Shown here: piece after piece, positions 6,990 through 13,518 of the stretch | Layout of the letters: each line of letters starts with the position of its first letter | Position numbering within the stretch: position 1 is the first letter of the stretch | NCBI GenBank assembly: GCA_036399815.1 | Contig: DASWMK010000137.1 | Location: 1-34,634, forward strand | Reading direction: 5' to 3' | DNA: 34,634 nucleotides | Source of the DNA: Acidimicrobiales bacterium | GTDB lineage: Bacteria; Actinomycetota; Acidimicrobiia; Acidimicrobiales; DASWMK01 | Notes under the pieces: model-generated | Seen by the model: only the letters and a program-made list of their open reading frames with translations | What the model was told of the DNA's origin: nothing | Database searches by the model: none | Translations under genes and position numbers: made by a program

Positions 6990-8198
6990 TCAGCCGACGG
7001 TCTGCTCGCGCAGGTCGACGACGGGGTGCTCGCCGGCCAGCTCGTCGCGGTACTCGCGGCCGTTGGCCGCGCGGTTCTCCTCGATCACCTGCTCGCTCGG
7101 GACGCCGCCCTCGTTGACCCGCTCCCGGTAGGTGCGGCTGGTGGCCGGCTCGTCGGCGGCGTCGACGAAGTCCACGCCGTCGGCCCGCAGGTCGACCTGG
7201 GTGGCGAGCACCTCGCGGACGTAGTCGACGTTCTGCTCGAAGGTCACCGGCGTGGGCAGGGCCGGCGGGAGGATCTCCTCGGGCTCGACCCCCTCGAACT
7301 TGCGCAGCAGCCGGCAGGCGACCTGCAGCTGGCCGAGCTCCATGTCGAGGTGCAGCTCCCAGAGCCGGCGGAGCCGCTCGTCGGTCTCCTCGTCCATGAA
7401 CGAGTGGTACAGGTAGCACTCGTTGTACTCGTGGTGGACGAGCTGCTGGAGCCACGACTCGAGCGGGTCCATCAGCGACTCGTACTGGGTGACGTGCTGC
7501 TCCTCGATCATGGCGATCTCGAGGTACAGCCCCCGGGCCACGGGCTCCATGAAGTCCGGCCCGTGGTTCATGTAGAAGTTCATGGTCTGCTGCTCGCCGG
7601 CCACGAGCGTGAGGACGTGCAGCCGGGACAGCGGGTCGACCGTGTGCCGGTCGTAGTGGCGGCGGACGTCGTCGGTGGGGTGGCGGTGCTCCACGAACGT
7701 GGGCCGGCCCGGCGTGATCTCGGTCAGCCGCCGGGTGAGCTCCTCGGCCTGCCCGCCGTTGATCAGCTCGTACAGGTTGGCGTACCGGTACAGGTGGTCG
7801 AAGTCCTCGAGCAGGCCGAAGTCGAACACCTGCTTGATGTAGGGGTCGGGCTCGTTGCGGGCCAGCCAGGCGGTGAGGTCGATGGCGACCTGCTCGTAGC
7901 CGATGGTCGTCTCGAGCGGCGTCTCGTCGCCCGGGCTCAGCCAGTTGATCGCCTTCTGCTGCTGGGCCTCGACCCGGCGGCCGAGGGCCAGCGCCTGGCG
8001 GATCTCGGGGGTGTCGCAGTGGCGGGCGAACTGGTGGGAGAACAGGATCGACTCGACCTCGATCCCGTTCATCAGGATGATCCGGGAACGGCTGTAGGGG
8101 TGGATCGAGCGCTTGTCGTAGGGCTCGACGTTCAGCTCCGACCACGAGCGGAGCTGGTCCTCGACGGCGATCCCCTGGTGCTCCAGCGGGTTGAACAA
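6990..8198 (-). CDS. Conserved 402-residue protein, probable ferritin-like metal protein
   Basis: This 402-residue soluble protein is rich in His, Glu and Tyr. It resembles a family I know only as conserved hypothetical, with blocks such as GIEVESILFSHQFARH, EDFDHLYRYANLYE, GLYLEIAMIEEQHVTQYE and LVHHEYNECYLYHSF. The repeated E-x-x-H and paired-histidine patterns on long helices suggest a ferritin-like diiron fold, but this is inference. The start is TTG at 8198: AGGAGG (8203-8208, other strand) sits 4 bases before it, and no ATG or GTG lies near. It is 22 bases downstream of the LigD polymerase stop and 14 bases upstream of the second ferritin-like gene, so all four are probably one transcript. 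Confidence 0.7.
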   Translation of the reverse strand: MFNPLEHQGIAVEDQLRSWSELNVEPYDKRSIHPYSRSRIILMNGIEVESILFSHQFARHCDTPEIRQALALGRRVEAQQQKAINWLSPGDETPLETTIGYEQVAIDLTAWLARNEPDPYIKQVFDFGLLEDFDHLYRYANLYELINGGQAEELTRRLTEITPGRPTFVEHRHPTDDVRRHYDRHTVDPLSRLHVLTLVAGEQQTMNFYMNHGPDFMEPVARGLYLEIAMIEEQHVTQYESLMDPLESWLQQLVHHEYNECYLYHSFMDEETDERLRRLWELHLDMELGQLQVACRLLRKFEGVEPEEILPPALPTPVTFEQNVDYVREVLATQVDLRADGVDFVDAADEPATSRTYRERVNEGGVPSEQVIEENRAANGREYRDELAGEHPVVDLREQTVG

Positions 8199-8202
8199 GG
8201 TG

Positions 8203-8208
8203 CCTCCT
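8203..8208 (-). promoter_or_regulatory. Ribosome binding site deciding a TTG start
   Basis: AGGAGG on the minus strand lies 4 bases before TTG at 8198. It is one of the best Shine-Dalgarno matches in the window and supports TTG as start of the 402-residue protein. Confidence 0.6.
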
Positions 8209-8220
8209 GGGCGGCGGGCG

Positions 8221-9147
8221 TCAGGGCCGCTCTACCCGGGCGCCGCGGGGCACAGTCAGGCGCTGGTCGCCCGCGAGGAGCGGCGCGAACAGGTCGCCCA
8301 GCTCCTCGACCCGGGCCAGCGCGTCGCCGGGCCCGAACACCAGCCCCGCGGCGTCGCCGTTGGCGACGGCCGTGTGGACCTCCTCCCAGGTGACCGGGAG
8401 GGCCACGGTCGGCACCGTGCCGGCCCGCAGCGAGTAGGGCGCGACGGTGGACTTGCCGGCGTCGTTCTGGCTCCAGTCGACGAACACCCGCCCCCGGCGC
8501 AGGCCCTTCGCCATCCGGTCGACGACCCGGTCGGGCTGGACGCGGGCCAGCGCGCCGGCGAGCGCCCTGGCCACCGCCTTCGTCTCGTCGTAGGTGTGGC
8601 CCGGCGCCAGCGGGACCTGGACGTGGAGGCCCTTGCGGCCCGAGACCTTGGCGAGCGACGCCAGCCCGATGCCGGCGAGCAGGTCGCGCACGTCGAGCGC
8701 CACCCGGCAGGCCTCGACCAGCCCGGCCGGCTCGCCGGGGTCGAGGTCGAGCACGAGCATGGTCGGCCGGTCGAGGGCGGCGCCGGTCGACAGGAACGGG
8801 TGCAGCTCGATCGTGGACAGGTTGGCCGCCCACAGCAGCGACGGCAGGTCGCCGACCACCGGCGCGTCGACCTGCTTGCCGGACGTGAACGTCCACATCC
8901 GCTGGGTCGACACCCAGTCGGGGTGGGGCGGCGTGCGGGTCTGGAAGAAGTGGGGGCCGCCGACGCCCTCGGGAAAGCGGTGGAGGGTGAGCGGCCGGCC
9001 GGCGAGGTGGGGGAGGAGGACCGGCGCCACCCGCGCGTAGTAGTCGACCAGGTCGGCCTTGGTCACCCCGGCCGCCGGCCACAGCACCCGGTCGAGGCTG
9101 GAGAGGCGGACCACCCGCCCCTCGACGGCGACCTCGACGTCGCTCAC
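8221..9147 (-). CDS. ligD: LigD-type DNA polymerase/primase (PolDom), stand-alone
   Basis: This 308-residue protein corresponds to the polymerase domain of LigD, the archaeal-eukaryal-primase-like enzyme that adds nucleotides during non-homologous end joining. Visible motifs are GGPHFFQTR, the catalytic metal-binding LDLDP, SGRKGLHVQVPL (nucleotide binding) and VFVDWSQND with KSTVAPYSLR (third metal/template block). The nuclease and ligase domains are not fused to it; the ligase is the separate gene just upstream, overlapping by 4 bases (GTGA). Stand-alone PolDom proteins are common in actinobacteria. The GTG at 9147 is set by that overlap. No ku gene is in the window. Confidence 0.92.
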   Translation of the reverse strand: MSDVEVAVEGRVVRLSSLDRVLWPAAGVTKADLVDYYARVAPVLLPHLAGRPLTLHRFPEGVGGPHFFQTRTPPHPDWVSTQRMWTFTSGKQVDAPVVGDLPSLLWAANLSTIELHPFLSTGAALDRPTMLVLDLDPGEPAGLVEACRVALDVRDLLAGIGLASLAKVSGRKGLHVQVPLAPGHTYDETKAVARALAGALARVQPDRVVDRMAKGLRRGRVFVDWSQNDAGKSTVAPYSLRAGTVPTVALPVTWEEVHTAVANGDAAGLVFGPGDALARVEELGDLFAPLLAGDQRLTVPRGARVERP

Positions 9148-10172
9148 GGCGCCGGCCGGAGCTGGTCGACGGTGCACGACGCCGGGTCCCGGTCCGGCCG
9201 CCAGCGCCGGAAGCGGGCCGGGTGGCGGAACCGCAGCCCCTCGACCTTGTCGAAGGCCACCTCGCACACCTCGGCCGGCCGCACCGGCAGCCAGTCCTGC
9301 GCGAGGTCGGGGGTCCACCGGCCGGGGGCGCCCTTCATGCGCCCGAGCCGGCCGCCCTCGAGGCCGAACCCGTCCCGCCACGGATGGTCGGCGAGGGCGA
9401 CGGCCAGCGGGGCGAAGCGGGCCAGCAGCTCCCGGCGCTGCGGCCGCCGGAACGAGGCGACCACGCCGACGTGGTGGAGGGTGCCGTCCTCGCCGTGGAG
9501 GCCGAGGAGCAGGGAGCCGACGCCGTCCTCCCGCAGCCGCACGCCGGCCACGACGCAGTCGGCCGTGCGCTCGTGCTTCACCTTGACCATGGCCCGCACG
9601 CCCGGCCGGTAGGGGGACGCGCCGTCCTTCACCACCACCCCGTCGATGCCCGGGTCCTCGGTCGCCAGCCAGGCCGCCGCCTCCGCCGGGTCGGAGGTCG
9701 CCGGCGTGAGCAGCACGCAGCCCCGGTCGCCCGCGAGCGCGGCCTCCAGCCGGGCCCGGCGCTCGGCGAAGGGCCGGTCCCGCAGGTCGTCGCGGCCGGC
9801 GGCGAGGAGGTCGAAGGCGACGAGCACGGCCGGCGTCTCGGCCGACCGGCGGGCCACCCAGGTGGCCGACGGGTGGAGCCGAGCCAACAGCGCGTCGAAG
9901 TCGGCCCGCCCGTCCCGGCAGGCGAGCAGCTCGCCGTCGAGCACCAGCCGGGCGTCGCCGAGGGCCAGCAGGCCGGCCACGACCTCGGGGAAGTAGCGGG
10001 CGAAGGGCCGGTCGTTGCGGCTGCGGAGGTCGACCTCGTCGCCCGAGCGGAAGGCGAGGCAGCGGAACCCGTCCCACTTCGGCTCGTACACGAGCCCGGG
10101 GCCCTCGGGCAGGTGCCGGGCGAGGCGGGCCAGCATGGGCGCCACCGGCGGCCGGACGGGCAGGTCGTGCAC
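9144..10172 (-). CDS. ATP-dependent DNA ligase (LigD/LigC-type)
   Basis: This 342-residue ligase has the adenylation motif KWDGFR with nucleophile Lys32, then DGELLACRDG (motif III), DGVVVKDG (motif IV), MVKVKHERTADCVV (motif V) and a C-terminal OB fold ending in EGLRFRHPARFRRWRPDRDP. It seals nicks in DNA using ATP and here probably works with the polymerase encoded directly after it. The GTG at 10172 is the closest start to the conserved PPVAPMLARL block. It has no Shine-Dalgarno site; TACCCG lies 6 bases before it with TTGCCT 16 bases further up, a weak promoter. The upstream neighbour DUF1269 is divergent. Confidence 0.92.
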   Translation of the reverse strand: MHDLPVRPPVAPMLARLARHLPEGPGLVYEPKWDGFRCLAFRSGDEVDLRSRNDRPFARYFPEVVAGLLALGDARLVLDGELLACRDGRADFDALLARLHPSATWVARRSAETPAVLVAFDLLAAGRDDLRDRPFAERRARLEAALAGDRGCVLLTPATSDPAEAAAWLATEDPGIDGVVVKDGASPYRPGVRAMVKVKHERTADCVVAGVRLREDGVGSLLLGLHGEDGTLHHVGVVASFRRPQRRELLARFAPLAVALADHPWRDGFGLEGGRLGRMKGAPGRWTPDLAQDWLPVRPAEVCEVAFDKVEGLRFRHPARFRRWRPDRDPASCTVDQLRPAP

Positions 10173-10178
10173 GTCGGG

Positions 10179-10206
10179 CGGGTACCCGGCCGGCCCGGGA
10201 AGGCAA
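10179..10206 (-). promoter_or_regulatory. Candidate promoter of the ligase-polymerase-ferritin run
   Basis: On the minus strand TTGCCT (10206-10201), a 16-base spacer and TACCCG (10184-10179) lie 6 bases before the GTG at 10172. The match is moderate: the -10 lacks the final T. Confidence 0.3.
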
Positions 10207-10219
10207 CCGTCGCCGTGGG

Positions 10220-10225
10220 TACGGT
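10220..10225 (+). promoter_or_regulatory. TANNNT -10 box of a probable leaderless transcript (DUF1269 gene)
   Basis: TACGGT is followed by exactly 7 bases and the ATG at 10233, with no Shine-Dalgarno site. The spacing is the same as for the DUF3500 gene. Confidence 0.55.
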
Positions 10226-10232
10226 GCCGGCC

Positions 10233-10745
10233 ATGGCCGACGAGCTGGTGGCGATCGTGTTCGACAAGCCCAGCCGGGCGGAGGAGGTCCTCCTCAACCT
10301 GGCCCACCTCCAGCAGGAGGGGGCGATCAAGCTGGCCGACGCCGTCATCGTGACCAAGGACGAGCAGGGCCGGTCGGCCATCCGCCAGACCGTCGACGTC
10401 ACGCCCGGCCGGGGCGCCCTCGCCGGCGGCTGGTGGGGGCTCCTCATCGGCACGCTGGTCGGCGGCCCGCTCGGCGGGGCCATCGCCGGCGCGGTGGGCG
10501 GGGCCAGCGGCGCGCTCTACGGGAAGCTCGTCGACGTCGGCCTGGACGACGGCTGGGTGCGCCAGATGGCCGAGTGGATCGACCCGGGGACCTCGGCGCT
10601 GCTGCTCCTCGTGGCCGACGTGCGCCTGGACGAGGTCCTCCGGGAGCTCGGCCGCTTCGAGGGCAAGGTCGTGACGACCACCCTGCCCGACCCGGTCCGC
10701 GAGCAGCTGGAGCACGCCCTCTCTATGACAAACGAAAATTCGTGA
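10233..10745 (+). CDS. DUF1269 family membrane-associated protein
   Basis: This 170-residue protein has the DUF1269 pattern: an N-terminal alpha/beta half (VAIVFDKPSRAEEVL, EGAIKLADAVIVTKDE), a glycine-rich hydrophobic hairpin (about 68-95, GGWWGLLIGTLVGGPLGGAIAG), then a second alpha/beta half ending FEGKVVTTTLP. The function is unknown. The glycine-rich hairpin suggests membrane association, possibly like glycine-zipper proteins of the stress-response type. The last residues (MTNENS) are encoded by a stretch strikingly low in GC that doubles as the regulatory region of the next gene. It is divergent from the ligase operon. Confidence 0.82.
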   Translation: MADELVAIVFDKPSRAEEVLLNLAHLQQEGAIKLADAVIVTKDEQGRSAIRQTVDVTPGRGALAGGWWGLLIGTLVGGPLGGAIAGAVGGASGALYGKLVDVGLDDGWVRQMAEWIDPGTSALLLLVADVRLDEVLRELGRFEGKVVTTTLPDPVREQLEHALSMTNENS

Positions 10746-10752
10746 TAGAACT
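10725..10752 (+). promoter_or_regulatory. AT-rich promoter/operator island before the DUF2231 gene
   Basis: Bases 10722-10752 contain about 10 G/C out of 31, far below the surroundings. A good -35-like ATGACA (10725-10730) and a weak -10-like TAGAAC (10746-10751) are separated by 15 bases. Between them lies a symmetric element with arms ACGAA (10732-10736) and TTCGT (10739-10743), where a repressor could block the promoter. The island overlaps the end of the DUF1269 gene. Confidence 0.4.
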
Positions 10753-10785
10753 GGTGGCGACGATCCTCACGGCAGGAGGGCACCC

Positions 10786-11304
10786 ATGGCTGACGTCGCC
10801 GTCGAGCACCGGGCCAAGCGGCCCCTGACCCCGGTGGCCGGTCCGTACGGCCACCCCTTCCACCCGCTCCTCGTCACCGTGCCCATCGGCGCCTGGGTGA
10901 CGAGCCTCGTGTTCGACCTCGTCTCCCACGAGGCGGGGGAGCCCGAGGTGTTCGCCAAGGGCGCCTTCTGGCTCATCGCCATCGGCGTGGTGTCCGCGCT
11001 CGTGGCCGCCGTGTTCGGGCTGATGGACCTGCTCACGATCCCGAGGGGGACGCGGGCCCTGCGCACGGGGCTGACCCACGCCACCAGCAACGTCACCGTG
11101 GTCGTGCTGTTCGCCGCGTCCCTGCTCGTCCGCCAGGACCACCTGGACCAGGGCGACTCGACGACGGGCGGCGTGCTGCTGTCGGTCGTGGCCCTCGCCC
11201 TGCTGGCCGTGTCAGGGTGGCTCGGCGGCAAGCTCACCTACCACTACGGCGTCCGCGTCGCCGACGAGGGCACCCAGGCCGAGGGCTTCGTCGGCGGCCG
11301 CTAG
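10786..11304 (+). CDS. DUF2231 family integral membrane protein
   Basis: This 172-residue protein opens with the DUF2231 signature GPYGHPFHPLLVTVPIGAW and has about four membrane helices (roughly residues 30-50, 60-85, 98-115 and 128-148). The histidines before the first helix suggest haem or metal binding, as proposed for some relatives. The role is unknown. AGGAGG lies 6 bases before the ATG at 10786. The preceding AT-rich element is its likely promoter. Its stop codon shares the four bases CTAG (11301-11304) with the stop of the convergent MarR gene, each strand reading TAG. Confidence 0.83.
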   Translation: MADVAVEHRAKRPLTPVAGPYGHPFHPLLVTVPIGAWVTSLVFDLVSHEAGEPEVFAKGAFWLIAIGVVSALVAAVFGLMDLLTIPRGTRALRTGLTHATSNVTVVVLFAASLLVRQDHLDQGDSTTGGVLLSVVALALLAVSGWLGGKLTYHYGVRVADEGTQAEGFVGGR

Positions 11305-11717
11305 GCCTCGTCGAGCTCGCGCAGCGCGTCCAGCAGCTCCCGCCGGACGCGGCGCAGCTCGGCGCGGTGGGCCGCCGCCAGGCCCCGCAGCACGTCCCGC
11401 CCCCGGTCGGTCAGGGTGACCAGCTGGCGGCGGCCGTCGGCGGGGTCCTGGTGGCGGGCCACCAGGCCGGCCCGCTCGGCCCGGTCGATCAGCTCGACCA
11501 CCGAGTGGACCTTCAGCTGGAGGGCGGCGGCCAGGTCCGAGGTCGACGGGGGGCCGTCGCCGTCGTGGCCCCGCACGGCCAGCAGCAGCTGGTGCTGCGC
11601 CGGCGTCACCCCGGCCTCCCTCGCCGCCTGCTCGGAGAAGGCGAGGAACCGGCGAAGGGCGCGGCGGAACCGGGCGAGGGCCCGGTAGTCCCGGTCGGGC
11701 AGGTCAGCTCGTGCCAC
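11301..11717 (-). CDS. MarR-family transcriptional regulator
   Basis: This 138-residue winged-helix regulator has FLAFSEQAAREAGVTPAQHQLLLAVRG (dimer helix and helix 1), STSDLAAALQLKVHSVVELIDRAERAGLVAR (helix-turn-helix with recognition helix around LKVHSVVELID) and DGRRQLVTLTDRGRDVL (wing), followed by a C-terminal dimerisation helix. The DxRR wing motif is typical of the family. It is divergent from the ClC gene. Its GTG start at 11717 lies inside one of two matching palindromes, so it probably represses itself and the ClC gene and lets go on binding a small ligand, not known here. Confidence 0.88.
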   Translation of the reverse strand: MARADLPDRDYRALARFRRALRRFLAFSEQAAREAGVTPAQHQLLLAVRGHDGDGPPSTSDLAAALQLKVHSVVELIDRAERAGLVARHQDPADGRRQLVTLTDRGRDVLRGLAAAHRAELRRVRRELLDALRELDEA

Positions 11718-11719
11718 GA
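11709..11719. promoter_or_regulatory. MarR operator 1 (perfect 11-bp palindrome)
   Basis: TCGTGCCACGA has arms TCGTG/CACGA around one central base. It overlaps the GTG start codon of the MarR gene. A second copy of the same palindrome lies with its centre exactly 21 bases away, two helical turns, so two dimers would sit on the same face of the DNA. Confidence 0.7.
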
Positions 11720-11729
11720 TCCTGATACC

Positions 11730-11740
11730 TCGTGACACGA
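11730..11740. promoter_or_regulatory. MarR operator 2 (perfect 11-bp palindrome)
   Basis: TCGTGACACGA has the same arms as operator 1 with a different central base. It directly abuts the -10 box TATGAT (11741-11746) of the ClC gene and covers the expected transcription start of the MarR gene, so a bound dimer would block both promoters. Confidence 0.7.
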
Positions 11741-11747
11741 TATGATA
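11741..11747. promoter_or_regulatory. Shared two-way -10 element TATGATA
   Basis: The plus strand reads TATGAT (11741-11746), 8 bases before the ClC GTG at 11755. The minus strand reads TATCAT (11747-11742), about 25 bases before the MarR GTG. The two -10 boxes overlap by five bases, a known layout of symmetric bidirectional promoters. The ClC transcript would be leaderless. Confidence 0.55.
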
Positions 11748-11754
11748 GGACGAC

Positions 11755-13518
11755 GTGGCCGCCGCCCCGACCCCGCCGTCCCGACTCGTCCTGCTGACCG
11801 CGCTCGCCGCCGTCCTCGGTGCCGCCGGGGGCGGCGCCGCGTGGGTGCTGGTCCACCTCATCGGCCTGCTCACCAACCTCGCGCTGTTCCAGCGGTGGGG
11901 CTGGCAGGCGCCGCCGTCCACCGAGCTGGTGGCCGGGCCCCAGATCGTGGTGGCGGCCGTGCTCGGCGCGCTGGCGGTGAGCGCGCTGGCCCGCTGGTCG
12001 CCGGTCATCCGCGGTCACGGCATCCCCGAGGCCATGGAGGCCATCCTCACCCGCCAGAGCCGCATCGCGCCCCGCGCCGCCCTGGCCAAGCCGCTGTCGG
12101 CCGCCATCGCCATCGGCACCGGGGCCCCGTTCGGCGCCGAGGGGCCGATCATCGTGACGGGAGGGTCGCTCGGCTCGCTGCTCGGCCAGGTCGTGCGCGT
12201 GTCGCCGGCCGAGCGGAAGATCCTGCTCGCCAGCGGCGCCGCCGCCGGCATGGCGGCGACGTTCGGCGCGCCGCTCGCCTCGGTCGTCCTCGCCATCGAG
12301 CTGCTGCTGTTCGAGTTCTCGACGAGGGCGTTCGTCCCGCTCGTGGTGGCGGCCAGCATCGCCGGCGGCATGCACTCGCTGCTGTTCGACGAGGGCCCGC
12401 TGTTCGCCGTGCCGCCCCACGACTACGCCGGCCTCGGCGTGCTGCCGGCCTTCGCCGTGCTCGGCGTCGGCGCCGGGCTGCTCGCCGTCGTCCTCTCCCG
12501 GGGCCTGTTCACGATCGAGGGCTGGTACCGGCGGCTCCCGGTCGGCGAGTTCTGGCACCCGGTCCTCGGGGCCGTGGCGTTCGCGGCCGTCGGGCTCGCC
12601 GTGCCGCGGGCGCTCGGCGTCGGCTACGACGCCATCGGCGACGTGCTCGCCGACCGCCTCACCGTCGGCACGATCGCCCTGCTGGCCGGGGCCAAGCTGG
12701 TCGCCTGGTGGTTCGCCCTGGCCTCGGGCACGTCGGGCGGCACCCTGGCGCCGATCCTGCTCGTGTCGGCCGGCTACGGCGGGCTCGTCGGCCACGGCGT
12801 CGCCGCCCTGTTCCCCGGGCTGCACGTGTCGCCCGGGGCGTTCGCCGTCGTCGCCATGGCGGCCACGTTCGGGGCGGCCACCAGGGCGACGTTCACCTCG
12901 ATCGTGTTCGTGTTCGAGCTGACCCGCGACTACGACGTGATCCTGCCGCTGATGCTGGCGAGCGTCCTCGCCGACCTGCTCGCCGCCGCCCTCGTGCGGG
13001 ACAGCATCATGACCGAGAAGCTCACCCGGCGGGGGCTGAGGGTCCGCACCGAGTACGAGGTCGACCCGTTCGGCACGGTGCCGGTGGCCGAGATCATGAC
13101 GGCGCGGGTGGACGTGCTCCCGGCGACGGCGACGGTCGGCGACGCCAGGGGCCGGTTCGCGGCGGGCGGGCACGGCGCCTACCCGGTGGTCGACGGCGAC
13201 GGCCGCTGCGTCGGCATCGTCGCCAGGGGCGACCTGCTGCGCACGGGCGCGGACGACGGGGCCTCCGTGCTCGAGGCGGCCAGCCGCGACGTCGTGTCCG
13301 TCGGCCCCGGCGACACCGCCCTGACCGTGCTGCACCGGATGCTCGAGGAGTCGATCGAGCACGTGCCGGTGGTCGACGCCGGCCGCCTCGTCGGCATCTG
13401 CACGCGCGGCGACCTTCTCCACGTCCGCCGGCGCCAACTCGAGGCGGAGCGCCACCAGGACGGCTGGGGGCTGCCTCGGCGGCGCCGGCGGATCGTGGAC
13501 GCTGCCGGAACTACCTGA
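11755..13518 (+). CDS. ClC-family chloride channel/transporter with two CBS domains
   Basis: This 587-residue protein has a ClC membrane domain (about 10-415) and two cytoplasmic CBS domains (444-497 and 505-557), which usually bind adenine nucleotides. The anion-pathway blocks are GHGIPEAME (87-95; His replaces the Ser of the classic GSGIP), GAEGP (127-131, with gating Glu129) and SGTSGGTLAP (324-333). After APLAS the sequence is AIELL where the E. coli exchanger has IIEEM, so the intracellular proton glutamate appears to be Leu183; this may mean channel-like rather than 2Cl-/H+ exchange behaviour, an inference by hand alignment. The GTG start lies 8 bases after a TATGAT box. Expression is probably under the divergent MarR protein. 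It overlaps the convergent P450 gene by 8 bases. Confidence 0.93.
   Translation: MAAAPTPPSRLVLLTALAAVLGAAGGGAAWVLVHLIGLLTNLALFQRWGWQAPPSTELVAGPQIVVAAVLGALAVSALARWSPVIRGHGIPEAMEAILTRQSRIAPRAALAKPLSAAIAIGTGAPFGAEGPIIVTGGSLGSLLGQVVRVSPAERKILLASGAAAGMAATFGAPLASVVLAIELLLFEFSTRAFVPLVVAASIAGGMHSLLFDEGPLFAVPPHDYAGLGVLPAFAVLGVGAGLLAVVLSRGLFTIEGWYRRLPVGEFWHPVLGAVAFAAVGLAVPRALGVGYDAIGDVLADRLTVGTIALLAGAKLVAWWFALASGTSGGTLAPILLVSAGYGGLVGHGVAALFPGLHVSPGAFAVVAMAATFGAATRATFTSIVFVFELTRDYDVILPLMLASVLADLLAAALVRDSIMTEKLTRRGLRVRTEYEVDPFGTVPVAEIMTARVDVLPATATVGDARGRFAAGGHGAYPVVDGDGRCVGIVARGDLLRTGADDGASVLEAASRDVVSVGPGDTALTVLHRMLEESIEHVPVVDAGRLVGICTRGDLLHVRRRQLEAERHQDGWGLPRRRRRIVDAAGTT

Noticed and set aside
6280-10172. 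Complete bacterial NHEJ locus with Ku
   Set aside because: Neither ferritin-like gene resembles Ku. Only ligase and polymerase are present in the window.
11704-13455. 583-codon minus-strand frame opposite the ClC gene
   Set aside because: His/Asp/Gly/Arg low-complexity shadow of a membrane protein gene.
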